From NCBI GenBank assembly GCA_014377155.1, contig JACMQD010000403.1, forward strand, positions 1 through 6,743: a stretch of DNA of 6,743 nt, read 5' to 3'. Positions 1 to 5,929 of the stretch are shown piece after piece. Made by a program: the position numbers and the translations under genes. The notes under the pieces were generated by a model. It was not told where the DNA came from. It searched no databases and was given only the letters and a program-made list of their open reading frames with translations. The stretch is from Herminiimonas sp. Its GTDB lineage: Bacteria; Pseudomonadota; Gammaproteobacteria; Burkholderiales; Burkholderiaceae. Positions within the stretch are counted from its first letter, which is position 1. Every line of letters starts with the position of its first letter.

Positions 1-127
1 CCGAGAACTTCAGCATCTTCGAGACCGTCCTGGCGTTGATGCCGAACCGGTCTGCCGCAGCGCGCTCGCTAATCCCCTCGATCAGAACGGCGTGCCGGAC
101 CCGCGCATAAAGATCCACTGTCTTCAT
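1..127 (-). CDS. istA: IS21-family transposase IstA, N-terminal part (runs off the window)
   Basis: This is the first 42 codons of a gene that continues past the left edge. The protein begins MKTVDLYARVRHAVLIEG and continues with a helix-turn-helix of the form SERAAADRFGIN-ARTVSKML (about residues 20-39). That is the typical opening of IstA, the DDE transposase of IS21-family elements, where this domain binds the repeats at the element's ends. The ATG at 127-125 is the family's usual start and follows a G-rich stretch (GGACGGGGG). The catalytic domain and the partner ATPase gene istB would lie to the left, outside the window, so intactness cannot be judged. The gene reads away from the rhodopsin operon, on the same strand. 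The family call rests on recognising the N-terminus from memory, but the motif is distinctive. Confidence 0.85.
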   Translation of the reverse strand, partial: MKTVDLYARVRHAVLIEGISERAAADRFGINARTVSKMLKFS

Positions 128-239
128 CCCCCGTCCGCTGCCGTTCCAGACAAAGGACTCTAACTGCCGCAGTTTTACTCCGGCGCAGCCAATCAAAGCG
201 GCCGCTTCAGTGAGGCAGTATTGCTCCGGCTTTCAAACA

Positions 240-252
240 TGAGATTGACCAC
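240..252 (-). repeat. IS terminal repeat, inner copy
   Basis: The plus strand reads TGAGATTGACCAC, matching the outer copy at 266-278 at 11 of 13 positions (consensus TGASATTGACCRC). The copies are in direct orientation, 26 bases apart start to start, between istA and the presumed element tip. Repeated transposase-binding sites at the ends are known for IS21, and that role is inferred here. Confidence 0.55.
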
Positions 253-265
253 CGGCGGCAGATCC

Positions 266-278
266 TGACATTGACCGC
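266..278 (-). repeat. IS terminal repeat, outer copy
   Basis: The plus strand reads TGACATTGACCGC, the partner of the repeat at 240-252. It ends about 10 bases inside the presumed element tip at 288, as expected for the outermost transposase-binding site of an IS21-type end. Confidence 0.55.
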
Positions 279-288
279 ACCAGGGTCA

Positions 289-443
289 GATATGCACGCA
301 GGAAGAATAGGAAAGACCTTTAGAGATCAACTTTTAAATCCCACGTCGGTATTTTTCCGGAGCAAGTTGGAAGGGAAGGAGACCGGAACGTGTCCGGAGT
401 TGGCGTTAAGTGCCGGGTATCGCGCAAGTGATTCCCGTCGAAC
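289..443. other. Intergenic spacer between the IS end and blh, no gene seen
   Basis: Together with the non-coding IS end (128-288) this makes a gene-free stretch of about 316 bases. The spacer holds a small hairpin, CCGGA at 383-387 pairing with TCCGG at 393-397 around a 5-base loop. On the minus strand it would lie 47 bases after the blh stop, but it is followed by TCTCCTTCCC rather than a run of T, so it is at best a weak terminator. TCCGGAG occurs twice (356-362 and 393-399), each time followed within a few bases by TTGG. No promoter, RNA gene or remnant coding sequence was recognised. The open frame on the plus strand at 271-537 looks like chance, since it starts inside the IS end and runs into the 3' end of blh. 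Confidence 0.4.
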
Positions 444-1331
444 TCAGGACTTTCTTATCCAGCCAGAAAGCCTGACGCGTTCCACGATCGCCATATGGGG
501 AACGGTCAGCGCCGCAAGTCCAACGAACACAAGCTGACTAACCCGCACATCAATTGCAGTGTCGCCAAAGGAATTCCAAGCTGCGACTGACAAAATGACC
601 GTGACCAACATCGGAGTTGCGGCCGTAAAAACTATACGGGGAAGCGAGATTTGATCAAAATAATTCATAGTGCGCAAAATATGGCGAGCACTGTGCATGA
701 TGCAGAAAAACACTGTGAAGGCGACGAGAGGCGGCGCGAGTGTCGCAATTAATCCCAGAGCGGCGATTTCAAGGCCAGAAAGCCAATCGGACTGCATGCG
801 AGCGATCGCTGCGAGTACAAGGCCGACTAACCAGGGCCATTTGAGATACAGCAGCGCCGCCACCGTCTGCATCGCCGCATCGGGACCAACGAGAAATGAA
901 AAAAGCTGCGTCACCTCCGGTGCGTAGAGGATCGTCGGGAGCACAATGATCGCGCCACCATAAAATACGCGCGAAAACACCGGGGTACCCGGAGACGGGT
1001 CGCCGGAAAAATGGACGATGGATATCACCAGAAATCCAGCAAGGAACAACTGAGGTGCGAATTGCCATAAGGCGACGACGAGCGCTGCCGGAATGAAATA
1101 GACCACCGTAAAGCCGACCCATTCCTTTGCTGTCCGGACATTATACAGATTTCTTGCAAAAACCGTATCCAGCACGCCATGCGGCACGCCCAGGATGACG
1201 ATTAGAATAGCCATCGCCACTAATTCGGTTTGCGGATCCAGCCGCTGGACCAATTCGGCAGAAGCTGCGACGGCAACCGCCGTTGCGCAAAAAACCAATC
1301 CCTGAATGCGTTGCGCTCGAATCGGCATCAT
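444..1331 (-). CDS. blh: Beta-carotene 15,15'-dioxygenase, Brp/Blh family
   Basis: This 295-residue membrane protein cleaves beta-carotene at its central double bond to give two molecules of retinal, the rhodopsin chromophore. It is largely hydrophobic, with several membrane segments. The family's iron-binding histidines can be seen in order: His51 in GVPHGVLD, His107 in IVHFSGD, and His213 and His217 in MHSARH, with a further conserved-looking His279 in LTVPHM. The spacing of the first four closely matches that reported for the marine proteorhodopsin-cluster Blh. Length is normal and no key residue is missing. The start is the first of two tandem ATG codons (1331-1329), whose ATGA overlaps the crtY stop by 4 bases, so translation is probably coupled. 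It is the last gene of the operon, and its placement with the rhodopsin makes the retinal-forming role nearly certain. Confidence 0.95.
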   Translation of the reverse strand: MMPIRAQRIQGLVFCATAVAVAASAELVQRLDPQTELVAMAILIVILGVPHGVLDTVFARNLYNVRTAKEWVGFTVVYFIPAALVVALWQFAPQLFLAGFLVISIVHFSGDPSPGTPVFSRVFYGGAIIVLPTILYAPEVTQLFSFLVGPDAAMQTVAALLYLKWPWLVGLVLAAIARMQSDWLSGLEIAALGLIATLAPPLVAFTVFFCIMHSARHILRTMNYFDQISLPRIVFTAATPMLVTVILSVAAWNSFGDTAIDVRVSQLVFVGLAALTVPHMAIVERVRLSGWIRKS

Positions 1332-2497
1332 AAGGCTTCACGCAATCGTGCCGACCGCAGGAACGCACTGGGGATTTCCTTCAAGAACGGGATGACCGGC
1401 AAGACTGATGCAACAATTGCCCGATCCAGCAGGGTACCGCCGTCACTCAGGAAGCGGATTATACGTGCGGGATCCACCTTTTCGAACATGGATAAGAACA
1501 TGGCGGGCGCCGCTGCGGAACGGGTGTGCAGCACTGAAAGGAACAGGTGGTCCATGCCGCGAAGCAGCAGGGGATCGGGCTCATGGCCGATCGGGAACTT
1601 TCCCTCACCGAGCTGTTGGGCGCAAACATCGGCCCACCGCTGAATACGCTGGAAAGCATAACCAGTGCTGGCGCGCGCGCCGCCCCAGTCCAGGCCTGCT
1701 CGCACGTAAGTAACATCTGGATTTGGTTTCGCGGTGGCAGTGCCCATTGGCAGGACACCGTTTTCCTCACGCAAAATCCTGAAGCCGACACCATTTACAT
1801 ATCGTGCGACAGCGGTACCTAAATCACTTGAAAGAGCTGGTTGACCCAGCGGATCTGGCCCGAAAACAGTTGTCTCGATCAGAGCGCGGTAGGGCGACAC
1901 GGGAAGAACGTAAGAAAAGCGAATGTTCGTTGCATTGCCATCGTCAAAGTTCATCAAATCGGTGCAGGTAGGATTGAATACTGCATCTTCGCATTTAATC
2001 TCGCGGCCGTAGAAAGACTGCCACAGGATGGCTGCACCGCGTGTAGCCTTCTTTACCGGCCGCGTATCAATCACCATGCTGGCTTGGTGTCGCGCTTGGC
2101 TGGTTTCAATCTGCCACTTGCCTGAGCGTTTGTAAGGTAGATCGAGTACGGATGCGTCCATGATCAGCTGGATGCGTTCGTTTTTGGAAATTTGCTTGAT
2201 AGCTGCAGCGTAAAAAACGTCGGCAGGAAGCATTTGATAGGGTGTTGCGCCGCAGTCCACAGTAACGCTGCGGCCCTCAGCTTGAATTTTCATGTTTTGC
2301 CACCGATGCTGAACCAGCGGCCGTATGCGGGTAGAGCCGTCATCCCAAAAACACCATGTTCGGTCGTTGGTGTAGCGGGTTCGCTCTTCGATAATGAGTG
2401 CGCGCGGGCAATTGGGCCCCAGTTCGGCAAGCCGCATGCCGAGGCTCAAACCTGCACAACCGCCGCCGAGAATGATGAGATCGGCGTCAGACTGCAC
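1328..2497 (-). CDS. crtY: Lycopene beta-cyclase CrtY
   Basis: This flavoprotein closes both ends of lycopene into beta-ionone rings, giving beta-carotene for Blh. From the chosen start it has 389 residues, normal for bacterial CrtY. It shows an N-terminal dinucleotide-binding motif LGGGCAGLS (10-18), the family segment NDRTWCFW (44-51), WQSFYGREI (159-167), an acidic ENGVLPMG loop (245-252) of the kind that carries the catalytic glutamate in CrtY, and GGARASTGYAF (272-282). The start is GTG at 2497: it has GGGAG at 2504-2508 with a 6-base spacer and places the FAD motif right at the N-terminus, as usual. The alternative TTG at 2536 lacks a good ribosome site, adds 13 Arg/Trp-rich residues and overlaps crtB by 50 bases. 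With GTG the overlap with crtB is 11 bases. The stop overlaps the blh start. Confidence 0.93.
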   Translation of the reverse strand: MQSDADLIILGGGCAGLSLGMRLAELGPNCPRALIIEERTRYTNDRTWCFWDDGSTRIRPLVQHRWQNMKIQAEGRSVTVDCGATPYQMLPADVFYAAAIKQISKNERIQLIMDASVLDLPYKRSGKWQIETSQARHQASMVIDTRPVKKATRGAAILWQSFYGREIKCEDAVFNPTCTDLMNFDDGNATNIRFSYVLPVSPYRALIETTVFGPDPLGQPALSSDLGTAVARYVNGVGFRILREENGVLPMGTATAKPNPDVTYVRAGLDWGGARASTGYAFQRIQRWADVCAQQLGEGKFPIGHEPDPLLLRGMDHLFLSVLHTRSAAAPAMFLSMFEKVDPARIIRFLSDGGTLLDRAIVASVLPVIPFLKEIPSAFLRSARLREAL

Positions 2498-3449
2498 GGT
2501 CGTCTCCCGCCACCTGCGCCATGCACGGCAAGCCAACGATCGCCGTATGCAACGCCGCGTTGTACTCTTGGGGTGAGACCCAAAAGGAAGGCCGAAGCAC
2601 CTGGCTCAACAGGGCACGAGCAGTCAATGCAGCCTTGATGCCGCCATGCAGAACGACCCGTCCTGACCAATAGGCACAATCGCGTCGTCGAAGCTCTTTG
2701 CCGATTGCTTCATAAACACGCGCGGCAACAAAAATGCTACTTCGTGCGCGAACGGGCAGATAGCGCAAGCCCGATTCGCCGCTACGGTAGTAGCGATCGG
2801 CAAGATGTAAGAGATCAGCCACACATTTCCGCAAATGAGGTCGTAACCCATCCGCCGGTGAAATGAGCAAATCGGGCGAAACATCGCCAATCATGCTGGC
2901 CGGCAAATAGCGCCGCCCTAGAGCCGCGTCTTCCGCGATATCACGGCAAATATTGGTGAGTTGCATGGCGATGCCGAGATCAACAGCATGCGGCAGAGCA
3001 GCGGGATCATCCACATCCAGCACACTGCACATCATCAGCCCGACGGTGCCGGCAACGCGATAGCAGTAGCGCAAAAGGCAATCAATATTTTCCATCCTGA
3101 CTGTTTCAAGATCGGATGTCACGCCCTCGATCAATTCCAGCATAATAGCTGGATCGATCCGGCATTCGCGCATGAGGTCCAGCATGTCGCTGATTATCGG
3201 ATCGGCGGATACGCCGGTCGTGACGGCAAGCGCGGCACTGGAGAGGTCGAGTCTGGCGGCATCCTGTGACGATGCACTGTCGGCAAGGTCGTCGATCAGA
3301 CGGCAAAATCCATAGAGGCGGGTGGCTCTTGCAGCGTGAACAGAACCCAGCAGATGCCGCGCCCAATGAAAACTGCGCCCTTTGGCGGCAAGTATGGCAT
3401 CGGCCGACGCCCGGGTCTCATTCTTGGAGGCGGGCCACGACATAGTCAT
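2487..3449 (-). CDS. crtB: Phytoene synthase CrtB
   Basis: CrtB joins two geranylgeranyl diphosphates head to head to make phytoene, the first committed carotenoid step. The 320-residue protein has the squalene/phytoene synthase fold signatures: SFHWARHLL near residues 26-34, the first aspartate motif DDLAD (53-57) after LYGFCRLI, and the second region QLTNICRDIAED (163-174) with Asp170 and Asp174 for magnesium-diphosphate binding, followed by GRRYLP (178-183). The start is the ATG at 3449-3447, which forms an ATGA overlap with the crtI stop and has GGTGA four bases upstream. An upstream in-frame GTG at 3497 would add 16 unconserved residues and overlap crtI by 52 bases, so it was not used. 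A second ATG two codons later (3443) cannot be excluded. The 3' end overlaps the start of crtY. Confidence 0.95.
   Translation of the reverse strand: MTMSWPASKNETRASADAILAAKGRSFHWARHLLGSVHAARATRLYGFCRLIDDLADSASSQDAARLDLSSAALAVTTGVSADPIISDMLDLMRECRIDPAIMLELIEGVTSDLETVRMENIDCLLRYCYRVAGTVGLMMCSVLDVDDPAALPHAVDLGIAMQLTNICRDIAEDAALGRRYLPASMIGDVSPDLLISPADGLRPHLRKCVADLLHLADRYYRSGESGLRYLPVRARSSIFVAARVYEAIGKELRRRDCAYWSGRVVLHGGIKAALTARALLSQVLRPSFWVSPQEYNAALHTAIVGLPCMAQVAGDDRAV
2504..2508 (-). promoter_or_regulatory. Ribosome binding site that sets the crtY start
   Basis: GGGAG lies six bases upstream of the GTG at 2497, within the last codons of crtB. It supports the shorter 389-residue CrtY over the TTG start at 2536, which has no comparable site. 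Confidence 0.6.
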
Positions 3450-4942
3450 GGCATCACCATCGATGGAATGAGCGCATCCACAACCTTCGCCGAGCACAAA
3501 ACGCCGGGAACGCCGGCTCCTGGGTGCGTGCCAGCGCCAACGAGAAAGAGGTTTTGGATTCCCTCGGCACGGTTATGAAAGCGGAACCATGCCGATTGTC
3601 GAAACAACGGGGCGATAGAGAAGCCCGCGCCATGCGTGCTCAGATAGTCCTGTCGGAAGTTCTCTGGAGTTATGAAGAAATCGCTCGTAATCGTTGCTTC
3701 CAGGTTCGGCAGGATGGTTTTGCTGAGCGCCTTGACGATACGATCCTTCAGGCGCGGACCTTCCCTGGTCCAATCGATCTGACCTTGAAGGTTGGGAACC
3801 GGACAGAGGACATAAAAGCTATCGCAGTTGGGTGGCGCAAAGCTCGCATCCGTCGCGGTCGGGCGATGAAGATAGAGCGAAAAATCTTCCGACAATACTT
3901 TACGGTCGAAAATATCACTCAACAATTCGCGATATCGCCCGCCAAACCAGATTGTATGATGTGCTACCGCCGGATAAGTCTGCGTCGTGCCGAAATACAG
4001 AACAAACAAACCCATAGAAAAATGCGCAGCCGCCAGTTTCAGCTTAGTCGATCTGGCCTGCGCGGTCTTTTCGACCATCGAGCCGTATAGGTGGGCAGGA
4101 TCGCAATTGGATACAATGACATCGGCTGTCATTGTTCGTCCGTCATCAAGGGTCACGCTTTGAGCGATACCATCCCTGACATTGATGGCCGCTACCGTGG
4201 TCCCCAGCTTGATCTTGATGAATTGTCGCTCCATTAGCTCGCCAAGGGCTTTGGTTATCGCTCCAGTCCCACCCATAGCGAAATGAACACCATGTGCACG
4301 TTCGAGAAAGTGGATCAGGCCATAGATGCTGGTCGTGTCGAATGGATTGCCGCCGAGAAGCAGCGGTTGAATCGAAAATGCCTGCCGCAGCTTCGGGTTG
4401 GACATATAACGCGACACTAGCCCCCACACAGACCGATAGCTGCCCAGCCCGACGAGGCGAGGGATCTGGCGAACCATGGTCATGAAACGATCAAACGGTT
4501 GGGCGGAGAGTTCGGTAAAGCCGATCTCGAAAATCCGTTTGGAGTGCGCTAGGAGTGCTAGGTATCCATCGCAATCGCGTGGTTCGATCCGCCTAATTTC
4601 GGCCAGCGTTTCTTCCAGTGTGCCTCCATAATCGAACGTTTCGCCATCGGCAAAACAAAAGCGGTACCATGGTTTCAGTGGCACCAGATTAATGTGCTCC
4701 GCCATCCGCTCGCCAAACAAGAGAAACAATTCCTCGAACAGGAAAGGAGCCGTAATGACAGTTGGACCAGCATCGTGGCGAAAACCGCCGCGTTCAAAAA
4801 CCTGGGCGCGGCCGCCAAGAGTAGCGCATCGATCGATAAGCGTAACTTCATAGCCTTTTGATCGCAGACGCAGCGCCGATGCAATCCCGCCAAATCCTGC
4901 ACCGATGACTATGGCCCGATTAGGTGCTTCCCGGATGGTCAT
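3446..4942 (-). CDS. crtI: Phytoene desaturase CrtI (lycopene-forming)
   Basis: CrtI is an FAD-dependent desaturase that converts phytoene to lycopene. The protein has 498 residues, the normal size. The N-terminal dinucleotide-binding fold is clear: AIVIGAGFGGIASALRL (10-26) then VTLID (33-37), with Asp37 where many relatives have Glu, followed by LGGRAQVFERGGFRHDAGP (42-60). The C-terminal carotenoid-desaturase signature LFLVGAGTHPGAGVPGV (465-481) is intact. The number of desaturation steps cannot be read from sequence alone, but the lycopene cyclase next door argues for four steps to lycopene. Start is ATG at 4942, which overlaps the crtE stop in an ATGA. No clear Shine-Dalgarno lies upstream, so initiation probably depends on coupling to crtE. 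The 3' end overlaps the crtB start the same way. No frameshift is seen. Confidence 0.96.
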   Translation of the reverse strand: MTIREAPNRAIVIGAGFGGIASALRLRSKGYEVTLIDRCATLGGRAQVFERGGFRHDAGPTVITAPFLFEELFLLFGERMAEHINLVPLKPWYRFCFADGETFDYGGTLEETLAEIRRIEPRDCDGYLALLAHSKRIFEIGFTELSAQPFDRFMTMVRQIPRLVGLGSYRSVWGLVSRYMSNPKLRQAFSIQPLLLGGNPFDTTSIYGLIHFLERAHGVHFAMGGTGAITKALGELMERQFIKIKLGTTVAAINVRDGIAQSVTLDDGRTMTADVIVSNCDPAHLYGSMVEKTAQARSTKLKLAAAHFSMGLFVLYFGTTQTYPAVAHHTIWFGGRYRELLSDIFDRKVLSEDFSLYLHRPTATDASFAPPNCDSFYVLCPVPNLQGQIDWTREGPRLKDRIVKALSKTILPNLEATITSDFFITPENFRQDYLSTHGAGFSIAPLFRQSAWFRFHNRAEGIQNLFLVGAGTHPGAGVPGVLCSAKVVDALIPSMVMP

Positions 4943-5856
4943 AGCCGTGCAGCCAGGCGCAGGGCGAGTTCGCGCAAGAGGGCGCCCGACCGCTTTGGCA
5001 ACTTCTCCGCATCATCAGCTGCTGTGCGAAGACGTGTAAGACCAAGGGTGCGCGCCAGCTGTCCGGCATCTGCACCGTGCCCGGCTGCCCGCAATACTGA
5101 TAGAATATTCAATGAAGCAGGCTTTGAATCATGACCGGCTTTTCTCGTTCCGGTGTCCTTTCCAAAGTCGGTGATGTCATCGAAGATCTGATAGCCGACA
5201 GCGAAAGCATCTGCCGCACGCCGTGCGACTGCGCGAAAGTTATTGTATCCGGAAGCCACAAGGGCTAATTCGAATGGCAATCCCAACAGAGCGCCAGATT
5301 TGGCAATGGCGATTGTTTCGTAAGCTCCGACGTCATCAATGGTTTGGCTTCGAGCCTCAAGATCAGCGCATTGACCAGCGATTGCGTGTGCGGCGCGCGC
5401 ATGGACAAGCGATATCAACGCTGGCAGAAGTTCGGGGCTACTGAAGGTCGCGAGGGCGGCGTAAGCGGAGGAGAGTAGCAAGTCGCCTGAACAGATCGCC
5501 ATATCATCTCCGAATGCTGCCCATACACTTGGCAGTCCACGGCGGAATTTATCCCGATCCTGTAAGTCATCGTGAATAAGCGACGCGTTGTGCAGAAGTT
5601 CCACTGCGGTCGCGATGCAGACAGCGTCTCCAGATGTTAATCCGAGCGCTCGTCCAGCGTCGAGTGCTAGGAGAAACCGGATCCGCTGACCGCCGGCGGC
5701 CACGTGATAATGAGCGGCGCGGGCCGAGGTAGGGAAAGTGTTCGTGCTGCCATTCTCTGGCTGCAATAAATCGACCAGCCATGCATCCATCGCGCTCGTT
5801 TGATCGCGGACTGTGTCATGAACTAAAGCCGGAACATCGGCAGTGGATGCGTACAT
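4939..5856 (-). CDS. crtE: Geranylgeranyl diphosphate synthase CrtE (polyprenyl synthetase family)
   Basis: This soluble prenyltransferase extends allylic diphosphates with isopentenyl diphosphate to the C20 precursor used by CrtB. In 305 residues it shows the first aspartate-rich motif DDLQD (96-100) with RRG (105-107), a KSG motif (186-188) and the second aspartate-rich motif DDITD (226-230). The residues four and five before the first motif are Ser92 and Ala91; small residues here fit a C20 rather than a C15 product. The first motif is the compact DDxxD, without the two-residue insertion found in enterobacterial CrtE. The substrate motif near residue 55 reads GGQRIR, with Gln57 where most family members have Lys. 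The start is ATG at 5856; upstream GGGAT is only a weak ribosome site. It follows the rhodopsin after 73 bases and overlaps crtI by 4. C20 specificity is inferred from context. Confidence 0.93.
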   Translation of the reverse strand: MYASTADVPALVHDTVRDQTSAMDAWLVDLLQPENGSTNTFPTSARAAHYHVAAGGQRIRFLLALDAGRALGLTSGDAVCIATAVELLHNASLIHDDLQDRDKFRRGLPSVWAAFGDDMAICSGDLLLSSAYAALATFSSPELLPALISLVHARAAHAIAGQCADLEARSQTIDDVGAYETIAIAKSGALLGLPFELALVASGYNNFRAVARRAADAFAVGYQIFDDITDFGKDTGTRKAGHDSKPASLNILSVLRAAGHGADAGQLARTLGLTRLRTAADDAEKLPKRSGALLRELALRLAARL

Positions 5857-5879
5857 GGCTATATCCCAAAACCCTGGAG

Positions 5880-5908
5880 TTCCGGCGCGGCAATCTGCTG
5901 CGCCGGAA
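5880..5908 (-). promoter_or_regulatory. Intercistronic hairpin between rhodopsin and crtE
   Basis: Two perfect 9-base arms, TTCCGGCGC (5908-5900 on the minus strand) and GCGCCGGAA (5888-5880), enclose a loop that can pair three more bases (GCA with TGC) after one mismatch, leaving a 3-base tip. It starts 21 bases after the rhodopsin stop and ends 23 bases before the crtE ATG. No U-tract follows directly (CTCCAGGG, then TTTT about 9 bases on), so it is not a canonical intrinsic terminator. More likely roles are protecting the 3' end of a rhodopsin-only message, or partial attenuation, so that the abundant membrane pump is made in excess over the enzymes. The structure is seen directly; the role is inferred. 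Confidence 0.6.
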
Positions 5909-5929
5909 TTAGATCAGGTAAGCGTCTGA

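Larger units (their letters stand above)
1..288 (-). mobile_element. IS21-family insertion sequence, left (istA-proximal) end only
   Basis: The istA start and about 160 bases upstream of it form one end of an IS21-type element; the rest lies beyond the left edge. The non-coding part carries two copies of a 13-base motif (240-252 and 266-278), the multiple-terminal-repeat layout known for IS21 ends. The outer boundary is placed at 288, where the plus strand ends in GGTCA (TGACC when read inward), because IS21-family ends usually begin with TG. A boundary near 282 (ACCA) is also possible. The target duplication cannot be checked because the other end is missing. The element lies about 155 bases beyond the end of blh and does not interrupt that gene. 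Confidence 0.65.

Noticed and set aside
271..537. Plus-strand open frame of 88 codons at the left side.
   Set aside because: It starts inside the IS end, runs into the 3' end of blh on the other strand, has no recognisable domain and no good ribosome site.
2192..2638. Plus-strand open frame of 148 codons opposite crtY and the end of crtB.
   Set aside because: It is antisense to two clear genes, spans their junction and has no recognisable domain.
3524..4090. Plus-strand open frame of 188 codons opposite crtI.
   Set aside because: It lies wholly antisense to an intact, motif-rich crtI and its basic, low-complexity translation resembles no family; it is best explained as a shadow frame.
5880..5908. 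The hairpin after rhodopsin as an intrinsic terminator.
   Set aside because: No U-tract follows the stem on either strand, and the five genes downstream have no obvious promoter of their own in the short gap.
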